The notes under the pieces: generated by a model
What the model saw: the letters and a program-made list of their open reading frames with translations, nothing else
Database searches by the model: none
What the model was told of the DNA's origin: nothing
Position numbers and translations under genes: made by a program
Shown: positions 36,964 through 46,715 of the stretch, one piece after another
How positions within the stretch are numbered: the stretch's first letter is position 1
Layout of the letters: each line of letters starts with the position of its first letter
Assembly (NCBI RefSeq): GCF_002158995.1
Contig: NZ_LOHF01000009.1
Location: 71,117-125,428 of the forward strand
Reading direction: 5' to 3'
Length of the DNA stretch: 54,312 nt
From: Pseudomonas caspiana
GTDB taxonomy: Bacteria; Pseudomonadota; Gammaproteobacteria; Pseudomonadales; Pseudomonadaceae

Positions 36964-37669
36964 TTGGTACGGCGCCGCGATGTCGGTGATCCATCATCCC
37001 TTGTTCGGCATCGCGATAACGCTGGGTGCTTATCAACTGGCGCTGGCTGCTTATGAGAAGACTCGGCTGGTGTTCCTGCAGCCCGTATTAATCTCCATGC
37101 TGGTGTTGATTGGCGTGCTGACCGCCTGTGGCGTGAGCTATACGGAGTACCGCAAGAGCACCGAAATTCTCAGCGTACTGCTGGGTCCGGCGACTGTTGC
37201 CCTGGCTGTGCCCCTTTATCTGAATCTGCGGCGAATTCGTCAGTTGTTGTGGCCGACCTTAACTACGCTGGTAGTGGGCGGCGTATTCGCCACCGGGTTG
37301 TGTCTGTTGCTGGGGCGGTGGTTCGGTGCCGATCAGATGATTTTGATGACCATGGCGCCGAAGTCAGTCACGTCGCCGATTGCCATGCTCGTTGCTGAGC
37401 AGATTGGCGGCGTTGCGGCACTGGCCGCAGTGTTCGTGCTGATTACCGGCGTGCTTGGCGCTATATTCGGGCCAGGCTTGCTGACGCTGGCGCGGGTCGA
37501 TAATCCTGCTGCGCGGGGCATGGCGCTGGGCCTGACGGCGCACGCCGTCGGGACTTCAATCGCGCTGCAGGAAGGTGAGGAGTGCGGCGCTTTCGCTGCG
37601 CTGGGGATGAGTTTGATGGGTGTCGCGACGGCTTTATTTCTGCCGTTGGCGGTGTCTCTGGTCGTTTAA
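36953..37669 (+). CDS. LrgB/CidB-family membrane protein
   Basis: A 238-residue polytopic inner-membrane protein of the LrgB family. Its diagnostic tract includes LMTMAPKSVTSPIAMLVAEQ and GLTAHAVGTSIALQEGEECG, followed by a final membrane helix. ATG 36953 overlaps the preceding CidA/LrgA gene by eleven bases; the in-frame ATG at 36938 is less likely because the mature family starts MTLDWYG-like. The pair behaves as one transport or lysis-control unit. Confidence 0.93.
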   Translation: MTLDWYGAAMSVIHHPLFGIAITLGAYQLALAAYEKTRLVFLQPVLISMLVLIGVLTACGVSYTEYRKSTEILSVLLGPATVALAVPLYLNLRRIRQLLWPTLTTLVVGGVFATGLCLLLGRWFGADQMILMTMAPKSVTSPIAMLVAEQIGGVAALAAVFVLITGVLGAIFGPGLLTLARVDNPAARGMALGLTAHAVGTSIALQEGEECGAFAALGMSLMGVATALFLPLAVSLVV

Positions 37670-37681
37670 AGGTGCATATGT

Positions 37682-38272
37682 ATGACATTGCCTCTGTTTC
37701 CGCTTAATGCTGTGCTGTTTCCGGGGTGCATTCTCGACCTGCAACTGTTCGAAGCTCGCTATCTGGACATGATCGGGTGCTGCATGAAGCAAGGCGAGGG
37801 ATTCGGCGTCGTGTGCATTACGCAAGGCAGTGAAGTCGGCGACGCTCCCAGCGGATATTCATTGATCGGCTGCGAAGCACTGGTGCGTGATTTCCAGACG
37901 CAGGACAACGGCCTGCTGGGAATTCGTGTCGAAGGTGGGCGGCGGTTTCGCGTGCTGAGCACCGAAACCCAGCGCGATCAGTTGCTGGTTGCTCAGGTGC
38001 AGTGGCTGGATGAACCGCAGGAGCGCCCGCTTCAGGAAGAGGACGCCGACTTGGTGGCGCTGCTGGCTGCGTTGGCTGAGCATCCGATGGTGGAGGCCCT
38101 GAACATGGGGCTCAAGGCCAATGGTCAGTGGTCGCTAGCCAATCAGTTGGCCTACCTGCTGCCGTTCACCGAAGAGGACAAAATCGAGTTGCTGGAAATC
38201 GACGACCCTGAAGATCGTCTGGATGCCATTCAGGATCTGCTCGACGAAATGCAGGGCGATATTCAGGCTTGA
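37682..38272 (+). CDS. Lon-N-domain (LON substrate-binding) protein
   Basis: A 196-residue protein consisting only of the LON N-terminal domain: TLPLFPLNAVLFPGCILDLQ at residues 2-21, LFEARYLDMIGCCM, and GCEALVRDFQTQDNGLLGIR. No AAA+ or protease domain is present. Stand-alone LON-N proteins are widespread in pseudomonads and may bind substrate proteins, but the role is unknown. It follows the LrgB-type gene by 12 bases and could be co-transcribed. Confidence 0.92.
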   Translation: MTLPLFPLNAVLFPGCILDLQLFEARYLDMIGCCMKQGEGFGVVCITQGSEVGDAPSGYSLIGCEALVRDFQTQDNGLLGIRVEGGRRFRVLSTETQRDQLLVAQVQWLDEPQERPLQEEDADLVALLAALAEHPMVEALNMGLKANGQWSLANQLAYLLPFTEEDKIELLEIDDPEDRLDAIQDLLDEMQGDIQA

Positions 38273-38330
38273 AAACACTGAACCTGTAGGTGCTGACGGG
38301 CACCGCGAGGTCTTAAATTGGAATGCAATT

Positions 38331-38422
38331 CCTGTGGGAGCGGTGCTTGCCCGCGATAAGGCTGGACGCGGTTCACTTTAGATCGCATCGACCTTATCGC
38401 GGGCAAGCACCGCTCCCACAGG
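38331..38422. repeat. REPIN-like inverted repeat, GCTTGCCCGCGAT variant
   Basis: Perfect 31-bp arms (CCTGTGGGAGCGGTGCTTGC... and complement) around a 30-base centre, between two convergent genes. Confidence 0.92.
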
Positions 38423-38444
38423 GGATAGCGCTGTGTCAGGGAAA

Positions 38445-39761
38445 TCAATACTGATAACGCAGCACCGCGTGCGGCAGCGAGTACAGCGCGAAACCACCGA
38501 ACAGCGCTACCAGTGAAGGCAGTACCAGCCACCAGATCCTCACGGGCAAGGCGGGCAGCGACGACTGCCGTTGCACCAGGCTCAGGCTGATCGCGCAGAA
38601 CGTGAACGCCAGCAGCATCCCGGCCAGTACGTCAGTCGGCCAGTGCACACCCAGGTAGACCCGTGACATGGCAATCGAAATGGCAGGGAGCCCGCCCAGC
38701 ATCAACCATGTCAGGCGCAGTCGCACCGGCTGGCCGCGACCGGCCAGTACTGCCAGGGTCATGAAAAACGCAAAGGCCGCAGAACTGTGTCCGCTGGGCA
38801 TGCTGTAAGTGGTCAGCGGTTCCAGCAACACCTCAGGACGCTGACGAGCGAACACCCACTTCATTCCACCGTTGGCGCACGCTGTACCGAGCGTCGTAAT
38901 GCCTGCAAATACAGCATGACGCCATTGCCGTGTCGCAAGCAGCAGGACCAACAGCAAGGCCGCTGCATAGAATTGAGTGCGGAAGTCGCCCAGACCGGTC
39001 ACCACGATCACGAACTGATCGACTACCGTGCTGCGGTGTTCCTGGATCAGGGTCATGATGCCGTTATCAAGCTGCGTCAGGTGCGGCCAGCCGAAGAATA
39101 TGGCCGCGAGCAGTACCGCACTGGTGGCGGCGATAATTTCGGTAGCGTGCTTTTTGGTGCGCAGGCTGGTCTGGATGGCGACGCCGATCAGTATGGCCAG
39201 CCCGCCGCCGACCACGCCCGCCTGAGGCCAGAAACCTTCCGGCAATGGCAGTCGAACGGCAGCACCAGCTGCCCAGCCCGGCAATAAGTAAGCTATCGAC
39301 CAGCCAGCCGCCGCGATAACACTCACGGCGGCGAAGCGTGGGAACGGCATGTCGAACATGCCCGCAACCATGGGCAGCATCGGACGCAGCGGCCCAATGA
39401 AGCGGCCGACCAGCAGACTGGCGATGCCGTAACGCTGAAAATAGGTTTCTGCGCCGCCGATCCATTCTGGATGTGTGCGAAGGCCTGGAAGGCGTCGAAT
39501 GCTCTGATGGTACTTGCGACCAATGACGTAGGACACCGCATCGCCCAGCAGACCACCGAGAAAGCCCAGCAGCAGAACTTCACCCAGCGGCAGAATTCCG
39601 CTGCCGGCCAGCGCTGCAACGGCAAACAGCACGACCGTACCCGGCACGATAATCCCGACAATCGCGACGCATTCAACGAACGCGATCAAAAAGATAGCCA
39701 CGCTTAGCCACGAGGGATTGGCCGCCAGCCAGCCGGTGATGCTGTCGAGCCATTGGCCCAT
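38445..39761 (-). CDS. DedA-PAP2 phosphatase fusion protein
   Basis: A 438-residue membrane protein joining two lipid-related domains. Residues 1-200 are a DedA/VTT domain (ECVAIVGIIVPGTVVLF, GRFIGPLRPMLPMVAG). Residues 225-420 are a PAP2-type acid phosphatase with all three motifs: KWVFARQRP, PSGHSSAAFAF and SRVYLGVHWPTDVLAG. The combination suggests coupled flipping and dephosphorylation of an isoprenoid or phospholipid carrier, e.g. undecaprenyl pyrophosphate recycling; that coupling is inference. Such fusions are known in databases, often simply labelled phosphatase PAP2 family. Confidence 0.93.
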   Translation of the reverse strand: MGQWLDSITGWLAANPSWLSVAIFLIAFVECVAIVGIIVPGTVVLFAVAALAGSGILPLGEVLLLGFLGGLLGDAVSYVIGRKYHQSIRRLPGLRTHPEWIGGAETYFQRYGIASLLVGRFIGPLRPMLPMVAGMFDMPFPRFAAVSVIAAAGWSIAYLLPGWAAGAAVRLPLPEGFWPQAGVVGGGLAILIGVAIQTSLRTKKHATEIIAATSAVLLAAIFFGWPHLTQLDNGIMTLIQEHRSTVVDQFVIVVTGLGDFRTQFYAAALLLVLLLATRQWRHAVFAGITTLGTACANGGMKWVFARQRPEVLLEPLTTYSMPSGHSSAAFAFFMTLAVLAGRGQPVRLRLTWLMLGGLPAISIAMSRVYLGVHWPTDVLAGMLLAFTFCAISLSLVQRQSSLPALPVRIWWLVLPSLVALFGGFALYSLPHAVLRYQY

Positions 39762-39763
39762 GG

Positions 39764-40435
39764 TTAATTTCCTTGATCGAGATAAAAGTAGTCGCGCCCT
39801 TCGACCTGACCGCGTCGCAGCGGGTTCCGTGTGCAGAAGCGAGCGTATTCAGGGTCGACGAAGCGGTACATCAGGTGTTCATCACGGCCCAGAGGTATGC
39901 CCAGGCGGGTGGTCTGGATGATACGAGATGGCGTTTGGCCGACATCTTCCACGAGCAACAAATTTGCATCGAAACGTTTCGCATCCCACATCGGTACTTT
40001 GAGCCCTAGCGCTTTGCACAGTAGCGTCTGACCTGCGCACAAGCGCTCGGGCGCACGTAGCCCGCCGCTGGCATCGGGATTGTTCAACTGCATTCTGGCA
40101 AGGCTATTGTCGTCCGATACGGCATCGACCCATGGGTGGGCTGATTTGATCAGTACCGCGTTGCCCGGCCCTTCGGCGCTGAAGTTAAGCGAATCTCCGC
40201 CGCGTGCGTAGTACATATAGATATGCCCGCCGTCGAGAAACAACGCTCTGCGTTTTTCGGTATAGCCGAGTGACGCGTGGCTGCCTTTTTCGGCGAAATA
40301 GTAAGCTTCTGTTTCGATAATTCGCGCCGCCAGCCAGAGATCGCCAACCTTGTGCCTGATGACTTTGCCCAGCAGTGCCTGCGCCAGGACTTGTGCGTCG
40401 CGGTTGAAAAAGCTGTCGGGCAGGGCAGTTGGCAT
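39764..40435 (-). CDS. DNA-3-methyladenine glycosylase (AAG/MPG type)
   Basis: A 223-residue base-excision repair enzyme of the mammalian-type alkyladenine glycosylase fold that removes 3-methyladenine and related lesions. Recognised by LLGKVIRHKVGDLWLAARII, ETEAYYFAEKGSHASLGYTE and GHIYMYYARGGDSLNFSAEG, in which the conserved Glu and the Tyr wedge region lie. Its start is next to a divergent intergenic region; it is two bases from the DedA-PAP2 start codon on the same strand and probably transcribed first. Confidence 0.93.
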   Translation of the reverse strand: MPTALPDSFFNRDAQVLAQALLGKVIRHKVGDLWLAARIIETEAYYFAEKGSHASLGYTEKRRALFLDGGHIYMYYARGGDSLNFSAEGPGNAVLIKSAHPWVDAVSDDNSLARMQLNNPDASGGLRAPERLCAGQTLLCKALGLKVPMWDAKRFDANLLLVEDVGQTPSRIIQTTRLGIPLGRDEHLMYRFVDPEYARFCTRNPLRRGQVEGRDYFYLDQGN

Positions 40436-40773
40436 GGCGTGGTTACAGAGCGTGGGCGGACGCTGATGATATCAATGCGAGGCTTAATTGCAGCTGAATG
40501 TGACAGATTCAAAATCTGCCTTTGCATTTACAGGAGCTGCCGAAGGCTGCGAAGCATTTACCCTGACACACCACTACCGCAGCCTTCGGCAGTCACTACA
40601 AGTCACTTGGTTGTTGCGCGACAGTTCTGTGTCAGGGGCACAAGGCGATCTCCTGCATATAAATCTGCGCTTCATTTCACCCCGTTATCGACCATCCGCC
40701 TGTGACCGCTGTCGTTAGCGTCGCCCGACAGCTATAATCGGCCGCTTTCTTCTCTGCCAAGACCTCTGAGACC
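40436..40773. other. Intergenic region upstream of proA with decayed REP element
   Basis: Holds a degenerate GCCGAAGG-family inverted repeat at 40529-40600 (ACAGGAGCTGCCGAAGGCTG ... CGCAGCCTTCGGCAGTCACTACA) and the promoter region of proA. AGACCTCTGAGACC before the ATG is a weak ribosome site. No gene is seen. Confidence 0.6.
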
Positions 40774-42045
40774 ATGACTGAGTCCGTTCTTGACTACATG
40801 ACCCGCCTGGGTCGCGCCGCCCGCGAAGCTTCGCGAGTGATCGGCCGTGCCAGCACCGCGCAGAAAAACCGCGCCCTGCTCGCCACCGCCGCCGCTCTGG
40901 ACGAAGCCCGCGACGAGTTGTCCGCTGCCAACGATCTGGACCTGGCCGCAGGTCGCGCCAATGGTCTTGAACCGGCCATGCTTGAGCGTCTGGCCCTGAC
41001 CCCCGCACGTATCGATAGCATGATCGTCGGGCTGCGTCAGGTAGCCAACCTGCCCGACCCGGTTGGCGCGATTCGCGATATGAGTTTTCGGCCGTCAGGT
41101 ATTCAAGTCGGCAAGATGCGTGTGCCACTGGGTGTCGTCGGGATCATCTACGAGTCGCGTCCTAACGTGACCATCGATGCTGCCAGTCTGTGCCTGAAAT
41201 CGGGTAACGCCACTATTTTGCGTGGTGGCTCCGAAGCGATTAACTCCAACCGGGCGATTGCTGCGTGTGTACAGCGCGGTCTGGCCGAAGCCGATCTGCC
41301 CGCTGCCGTGGTGCAAGTGGTGGAAACCACTGATCGTGCCGCCGTTGGCGCATTGATCACCATGCCTGAGTACGTCGACGTTATTGTTCCGCGTGGCGGC
41401 AAGGGTTTGATCGAGCGCGTAAGCCGTGATGCGCGTGTGCCGGTGATCAAGCATCTGGATGGCATCTGCCACGTCTATGTCAGTGCCCACGCTGATCTGC
41501 CCAAGGCTCAGCGCATCGCCTTCAACGCCAAAACTTACCGTTATGGTATTTGCGGTGCGATGGAAACGTTGCTGGTTGATCAAACAATCGCCGCTGATTT
41601 CTTGCCTCAGATGGCCGCCCAGTTCCGCGAAAAAGGCGTTGAACTGCGTGGCTGCGAGCGCACCCGTGATCTGATCGAAGCTATCCCGGCCACCGAAGAA
41701 GACTGGAATACCGAGTATCTGGCGGCGATTCTGTCGATTCGTATCGTGACCGGCCTGGATCAAGCCATCGAACACATCAACCACTATGGCTCGCATCATA
41801 GTGATGCCATCGTCTCTGATCACCAGGGTCAGGTCCGCCGTTTCATGGCTGAAGTCGACTCCAGTTCGGTAATGGTCAACGCGCCCACCAGCTTTGCCGA
41901 TGGCTTTGAATACGGATTGGGTGCCGAGATCGGCATTTCTACTGATAAGCTGCACGCCCGCGGCCCGGTCGGCCTGGAAGGTTTGACCTGCGAGAAGTAC
42001 ATCGTGATCGGCGACGGCCAGTTGCGCGGACAGGAGCCAGTCTGA
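40774..42045 (+). CDS. proA: Gamma-glutamyl phosphate reductase
   Basis: ProA reduces gamma-glutamyl phosphate with NADPH to the semialdehyde, the second step of proline synthesis. The 423-residue aldehyde-dehydrogenase-fold enzyme has [20 protein letters not shown] near residues 120-139, the catalytic cysteine in [15 protein letters not shown], and [20 protein letters not shown] near the C-terminus. It heads a plus-strand run of core genes; nadD starts two bases after its stop. Confidence 0.97.
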   Translation: MTESVLDYMTRLGRAAREASRVIGRASTAQKNRALLATAAALDEARDELSAANDLDLAAGRANGLEPAMLERLALTPARIDSMIVGLRQVANLPDPVGAIRDMSFRPSGIQVGKMRVPLGVVGIIYESRPNVTIDAASLCLKSGNATILRGGSEAINSNRAIAACVQRGLAEADLPAAVVQVVETTDRAAVGALITMPEYVDVIVPRGGKGLIERVSRDARVPVIKHLDGICHVYVSAHADLPKAQRIAFNAKTYRYGICGAMETLLVDQTIAADFLPQMAAQFREKGVELRGCERTRDLIEAIPATEEDWNTEYLAAILSIRIVTGLDQAIEHINHYGSHHSDAIVSDHQGQVRRFMAEVDSSSVMVNAPTSFADGFEYGLGAEIGISTDKLHARGPVGLEGLTCEKYIVIGDGQLRGQEPV

Positions 42046-42046
42046 C

Positions 42047-42754
42047 TTGAGCGCACCTGTGCAGCACGCGGCAACGCCTGCGGATGCTGTAGTCGAGGCC
42101 GTTGCGGGCTTGCCAAAACGTATCGGTATGCTGGGCGGCACATTCGACCCGGTCCACATCGGTCACTTGCGTGGCGCCCTTGAGGTTGCCGCGTTGCTTG
42201 AACTTGATGAGTTGCGCCTGACGCCCAGCGCCAGGCCGCCTCATCGCGACACGCCGAGTGTCAGCGCAATGGACCGCCTGGCAATGGTTCAATGCGCAGT
42301 GGCCGGCGTGGCGCCCCTGACGGTGGATGACCGTGAACTGAAGCGGGACAAACCGTCGTACACCATCGACACCCTGGTATCGATGCGCGCCGAACTGGCC
42401 GCAGAGGATCAGTTGTTCCTGTTGCTGGGCTGGGATGCTTTTTGCGGGCTACCCACCTGGCATCGTTGGGAAGAGTTGTTGGAGCACTGCCATATAGTGG
42501 TGCTTCAGCGCCCGGACGCAGACAGCGAGTCGCCGGATGCCATGCGCAATCTGTTGGCGGCACGCGCGGTCAGCGATCCGAAGGCCCTTGAGGGGCCGGG
42601 CGGACACATTACATTCGTCTGGCAGACGCCTTTATCAGTGTCTGCCACCCAGATCCGCCAACTGCTGGCCAGCGGTAAGTCGGTACGTTTTCTGGTGCCA
42701 GACGCCGTACTGGCCTACATCGAGGAGCACGGGCTGTACCGTGCTCCCAATTGA
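42047..42754 (+). CDS. nadD: Nicotinate-nucleotide adenylyltransferase
   Basis: NadD adenylates nicotinate mononucleotide to deamido-NAD in the NAD pathway. The nucleotidyltransferase motif [16 protein letters not shown] is at about residues 30-45 and [17 protein letters not shown] carries the second conserved signature. The start is TTG 42047, supported by AGGAG at 42032-42036. It gives an N-terminal extension of about 23 residues relative to the PAO1 enzyme; a shorter product from TTG 42110 is possible but has no visible ribosome site. Confidence 0.93.
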   Translation: MSAPVQHAATPADAVVEAVAGLPKRIGMLGGTFDPVHIGHLRGALEVAALLELDELRLTPSARPPHRDTPSVSAMDRLAMVQCAVAGVAPLTVDDRELKRDKPSYTIDTLVSMRAELAAEDQLFLLLGWDAFCGLPTWHRWEELLEHCHIVVLQRPDADSESPDAMRNLLAARAVSDPKALEGPGGHITFVWQTPLSVSATQIRQLLASGKSVRFLVPDAVLAYIEEHGLYRAPN

Positions 42755-42770
42755 ACTGAATGAGTTTTAT

Positions 42771-43172
42771 ATGACCAAGCAAAAACTAAACACTATTTCC
42801 GGCGAAGAGCTGGTTGAACTGACCAAGGCTGCTCTGGAAGACGTCAAAGCCCAGGACATTCAGGTCATCGACGTGAAGGACAAGCACAGCCTGACTGACT
42901 ACATGGTTATCGCTACCGGTACTTCGAACCGTCAGATCAACGCGATGCTCGACAAGGTTCGCGAGAACGTCAAAGCCAAAGGCGCACAGCCTCTGGGCGA
43001 AGAAGGCAAAGGCGAAAGCGACTGGGTTCTTCTGGATCTGGGCGACGTTATCGTGCACATGATGACTGCTTCTGCTCGTGCTTTTTATGACCTGGAACGC
43101 CTGTGGATGGGCGCAGAACAGAGTCGCGCTGCAAGCGCTGCGCACCACACTCCGGGTAACGAAAGCGAATAA
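42771..43172 (+). CDS. rsfS: Ribosome silencing factor
   Basis: A 133-residue RsfS/YbeB protein that binds large-subunit protein L14 and blocks 30S-50S joining when nutrients fall. Typical sequence: QDIQVIDVKDKHSLTDYMVI and ATGTSNRQINAMLDKVRENV, then GDVIVHMMTASARAFYDLERLW. The C-terminal tail (GAEQSRAASAAHHTPGNESE) is longer than in enterobacteria, as in other pseudomonads. The ATG at 42771 fits the family start; upstream frame is shadow sequence inside nadD. Confidence 0.96.
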   Translation: MTKQKLNTISGEELVELTKAALEDVKAQDIQVIDVKDKHSLTDYMVIATGTSNRQINAMLDKVRENVKAKGAQPLGEEGKGESDWVLLDLGDVIVHMMTASARAFYDLERLWMGAEQSRAASAAHHTPGNESE

Positions 43173-43181
43173 GGCCTCATT

Positions 43182-43649
43182 GTGCGTCTGCGTCTGATTG
43201 CCGTTGGTTCGCGCATGCCCAAGTGGGTGGAAGAAGGCTGGCATGAATATGCCAAGCGTCTGCCATCCGAACTGGCGCTCGACCTTGTGGAGATTCCGCT
43301 CAATACCCGTGGCAAGAATGCCGACGTGGCCCGTCTGATCCGTCAGGAAGGCGAGGCCATGCTGGCAAAAGTGCAACCGGGGGAGCGAATCGTGACTCTG
43401 GAAGTGCACGGCAAGCCATGGAGCACCGAGCAACTTGCGGTGGAACTGGACCGCTGGCGCCTAGATTCACGCACGGTGAACCTTATGGTGGGCGGCCCGG
43501 AAGGGCTGGCACCAGAAGTCTGCGCGCGCAGCGAGCAACGCTGGTCGTTGTCACCCCTGACGTTGCCGCACCCTTTGGTGCGCATCCTCATTGGTGAGCA
43601 GATCTATCGCGCCTGGACAGTTCTGTCCGGGCACCCCTATCACAAATAG
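43182..43649 (+). CDS. rlmH: 23S rRNA pseudouridine-1915 N3-methyltransferase
   Basis: A 155-residue SPOUT methyltransferase that methylates pseudouridine 1915 in 23S rRNA helix 69 after subunit joining. It starts with GTG ([16 protein letters not shown]), has [20 protein letters not shown] with the SAM-binding knot, and ends [28 protein letters not shown], the classic RlmH C-terminus. Nine bases after rsfS in the conserved rsfS-rlmH-mrdA order. Confidence 0.96.
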   Translation: MRLRLIAVGSRMPKWVEEGWHEYAKRLPSELALDLVEIPLNTRGKNADVARLIRQEGEAMLAKVQPGERIVTLEVHGKPWSTEQLAVELDRWRLDSRTVNLMVGGPEGLAPEVCARSEQRWSLSPLTLPHPLVRILIGEQIYRAWTVLSGHPYHK

Positions 43650-43661
43650 CATCGCGCCCTC

Positions 43662-45563
43662 ATGTCTCAGCCGATCCGCCTAAAAGACCACGAAAAAGAC
43701 GCACGCCTTGTGCGTGGTCGCGTCGTGGTCGGGGCTGTGGCCGTCGTGGTGCTGGTATGCGTGTTGATTGCCCGGCTGTATTTCCTGCAGGTCATCCAGT
43801 ACGACTATCACTCAACCCTCTCGGAAAACAACCGCGTTCATGTGCAGCCGATCCCGCCAAGCCGCGGCTTGATCTTCGACCGTAATGGCGTGGTGATTGC
43901 CGACAACCGGCCCAGCTTCAGCCTGAGCATGACCCGTGAGCGGTCTGGCGATTGGGCGCAGGTGCTGGACACCATCGTCGAGGTGCTGGAGCTGACGCCG
44001 GATGACCGATTGATCTTCGAAAAGCGCATGAAACAGGGGCGGCGACCTTTTGAACCTGTGCCTATCCTGTTTGAGCTGACCGAGGAACAGATCGCGCTCG
44101 TGGCAGTGAACCAGTTCCGTCTGCCGGGTGTAGAGGTCGTGGCGCAACTGGTGCGTCATTACCCGCAGGGCGCGCACTTTGCGCACTCGGTGGGGTACAT
44201 GGGGCGGATCAACGAGAAAGAGCTGAAGAGTCTGGATCCGGTTAACTACAGTGGTACCCACCACATCGGTAAAACCGGGATCGAGCGTTTTTACGAAGAG
44301 CAGTTGCACGGTCAAGTGGGTTACGAGGAAGTTGAAACCAACGCTCGTGGTCGTGTATTGCGGGTGCTCAAGCGTACTGATCCTGTCCCGGGCAAAGACA
44401 TCGTCCTGAGTCTCGATATCAAGCTTCAGGAGGCTGCCGAGGCCGCACTGGCAGGGCGTCGTGGCGCGGTTGTGGCCATGGACCCGAGAAACGGCGAAGT
44501 GCTGGCGATGGTCAGTGCGCCAAGCTTCGATCCCAACCCATTTGTAACCGGGATCAGCTTCAAGGCTTACGCTGAGCTGCGTGATTCCATTGATCGGCCG
44601 CTCTTCAACCGGATATTAAGGGGCTTGTACCCGCCCGGTTCGACCATCAAGCCTGCCGTGGCAATTGCCGGGCTCGACGCGGGAGTGGTCACGGCCTCGA
44701 GTCGAGTCTTCGACCCGGGTTACTACCAGTTGCCCAACTACGATCACAAATACCGTAACTGGAACCGCACGGGCGATGGCTACGTGGATCTGGACACGGC
44801 GATCATGCGTTCCAACGACACCTATTTCTACGATCTGGCTCACAAACTGGGCATTGATCGGCTTTCCAGCTACATGAACAAATTCGGCATTGGACAAAAA
44901 GTGTCGCTGGATATGTTTGAAGAGTCCCCCGGTCTGATGCCGTCACGGGACTGGAAGCGCGCGACCCGTCGTCAGGCCTGGTTCCCGGGTGAGACATTGA
45001 TTCTCGGGATCGGCCAAGGCTACATGCAGGCTACGCCGTTGCAGTTGGCTCAAGCTACCGCGCTGGTTGCCAACAGAGGTGTGTGGAACCGGCCGCATCT
45101 GGCCAAGACCATCGAAGGCGAGAAGCCGGTCGATGAAAATCCCATGCCCAATATCGTCTTGCGCAACCCATCTGACTGGGACAAGGTCAACCACGGCATG
45201 CAGCAGGTTATGCACGGTGCTCGGGGGACGGCGCGCAAGGCCGCAATTGGTGCGCAATACCTGATCGCTGGCAAAAGCGGTACAGCGCAAGTCGTGGCGA
45301 TCAAGCAGGGTGAGAAATATGACCGTTCCAAGGTTCAGGAGCGCCATCTCGACCACGCCCTGTTCGTAGGCTTCGCGCCGGCCAATGACCCCAAGATCGT
45401 TGTTTCGGTCATGGTGGAAAACGGCGAGTCTGGCTCGGGCGTTGCTGCCCCTGTGGTGCGTCAGGTAATGGATGCCTGGCTGCTCAAACCCGACGGAACA
45501 CTCAAACCTGAATATGGCGGCGCTCAAGCCGTGGAGGCCGCGGCCAGTGCCAGTGAAGAGTAA
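43662..45563 (+). CDS. mrdA: Penicillin-binding protein 2 (elongasome transpeptidase)
   Basis: A 633-residue class B PBP crosslinking side-wall peptidoglycan with RodA. One membrane anchor at residues 21-43, the PBP dimer domain (about 60-240), then the transpeptidase domain with SxxK S327-x-x-K330 (PPGSTIKPA), SxN in RSNDTYFYD and KSG in AGKSGTAQVV. A target of mecillinam-type beta-lactams. The end overlaps the rodA start by eleven bases. Confidence 0.97.
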   Translation: MSQPIRLKDHEKDARLVRGRVVVGAVAVVVLVCVLIARLYFLQVIQYDYHSTLSENNRVHVQPIPPSRGLIFDRNGVVIADNRPSFSLSMTRERSGDWAQVLDTIVEVLELTPDDRLIFEKRMKQGRRPFEPVPILFELTEEQIALVAVNQFRLPGVEVVAQLVRHYPQGAHFAHSVGYMGRINEKELKSLDPVNYSGTHHIGKTGIERFYEEQLHGQVGYEEVETNARGRVLRVLKRTDPVPGKDIVLSLDIKLQEAAEAALAGRRGAVVAMDPRNGEVLAMVSAPSFDPNPFVTGISFKAYAELRDSIDRPLFNRILRGLYPPGSTIKPAVAIAGLDAGVVTASSRVFDPGYYQLPNYDHKYRNWNRTGDGYVDLDTAIMRSNDTYFYDLAHKLGIDRLSSYMNKFGIGQKVSLDMFEESPGLMPSRDWKRATRRQAWFPGETLILGIGQGYMQATPLQLAQATALVANRGVWNRPHLAKTIEGEKPVDENPMPNIVLRNPSDWDKVNHGMQQVMHGARGTARKAAIGAQYLIAGKSGTAQVVAIKQGEKYDRSKVQERHLDHALFVGFAPANDPKIVVSVMVENGESGSGVAAPVVRQVMDAWLLKPDGTLKPEYGGAQAVEAAASASEE

Positions 45564-46698
45564 CTTCGACCGCATTCTGTCCAGCGAAGACGTGATGCGT
45601 CGTCGCGCGACTTTTTTGCAGCGTATCCATATCGACGGTCCTTTGCTGGTGTTGCTGCTGACTCTGGCGGCGGGCAGCCTGTTCGTTCTTTATTCGGCCA
45701 GCGGCAAGAACTGGGATCTGCTCATCAAGCAGGCGAGTTCGTTTGGTATCGGCTTGGTGGCGATGGTGATCATTGCCCAGTTCGAACCCCGGTTCATGGC
45801 CCGCTGGGTGCCCGTGCTGTATGTGCTGGGCGTGCTGTTGCTGATCGTGGTGGATGTCATGGGCCACAACGCAATGGGGGCCACTCGCTGGATCAACATT
45901 CCCGGCGTTATCCGCTTTCAGCCGTCTGAGTTTCTCAAGATCATCATGCCGGCGACCATCGCCTGGTATTTGTCAAAGCGAACATTGCCGCCCCAGCTCA
46001 AGCACGTAGGTGTCAGCCTGGCGTTGATCGGCGTGCCGTTTGCCCTGATTGTCCGTCAGCCTGACCTGGGGACTTCATTGCTGATTCTGGCGTCTGGTGC
46101 GTTTGTATTGTTTATGGCCGGCTTGCGCTGGCGCTGGATTATCAGCGTGATTGCCGCCGCAGTACCGGTGTCGGTCGCGATGTGGTTTTTCATCATGCAC
46201 GACTACCAGAAACAGCGGGTCCTGACCTTTCTTGATCCGGAAAGCGATCCGTTGGGCACGGGCTGGAACATCATTCAGTCGAAAGCGGCCATTGGTTCCG
46301 GCGGCGTATTCGGCAAGGGTTGGCTGCTCGGTACCCAGTCCCACCTGGACTTCCTGCCGGAAAGCCATACCGACTTCATCATCGCGGTGATGGGGGAAGA
46401 GTTCGGGCTGGTAGGGATTTGCGCATTGTTGCTGATCTATATGCTGCTCATCGGGCGAGGTCTGGTGATCACGGCTCAAGCCCAGACATTGTTCGGCAAG
46501 TTACTGGCTGGCGCATTGACGATGACATTTTTTGTTTACGTTTTCGTCAACATCGGTATGGTCAGTGGCCTGTTGCCGGTAGTGGGTGTGCCGTTACCCT
46601 TCATTAGCTATGGAGGAACTTCGCTCGTGACGCTGCTGTCAGCCTTTGGGGTTTTGATGTCGATCCATACACACCGTAAATGGATCGCGCAGGTTTGA
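45553..46698 (+). CDS. rodA: Rod-shape peptidoglycan glycosyltransferase RodA
   Basis: A 381-residue SEDS-family polymerase with ten membrane helices that assembles glycan strands for cell elongation together with PBP2. Family features: RWINIPGVIRFQPSEFLKII with the conserved Pro-Ser-Glu, and the C-terminal GVPLPFISYGGTSLVTLLSA. Translation starts at GTG 45553 (MKSNFDRIL), overlapping mrdA; ORF extensions further upstream read through mrdA in another frame and are not used. Confidence 0.95.
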   Translation: MKSNFDRILSSEDVMRRRATFLQRIHIDGPLLVLLLTLAAGSLFVLYSASGKNWDLLIKQASSFGIGLVAMVIIAQFEPRFMARWVPVLYVLGVLLLIVVDVMGHNAMGATRWINIPGVIRFQPSEFLKIIMPATIAWYLSKRTLPPQLKHVGVSLALIGVPFALIVRQPDLGTSLLILASGAFVLFMAGLRWRWIISVIAAAVPVSVAMWFFIMHDYQKQRVLTFLDPESDPLGTGWNIIQSKAAIGSGGVFGKGWLLGTQSHLDFLPESHTDFIIAVMGEEFGLVGICALLLIYMLLIGRGLVITAQAQTLFGKLLAGALTMTFFVYVFVNIGMVSGLLPVVGVPLPFISYGGTSLVTLLSAFGVLMSIHTHRKWIAQV

Positions 46699-46715
46699 TT
46701 AAGGTGAAGAATTCA

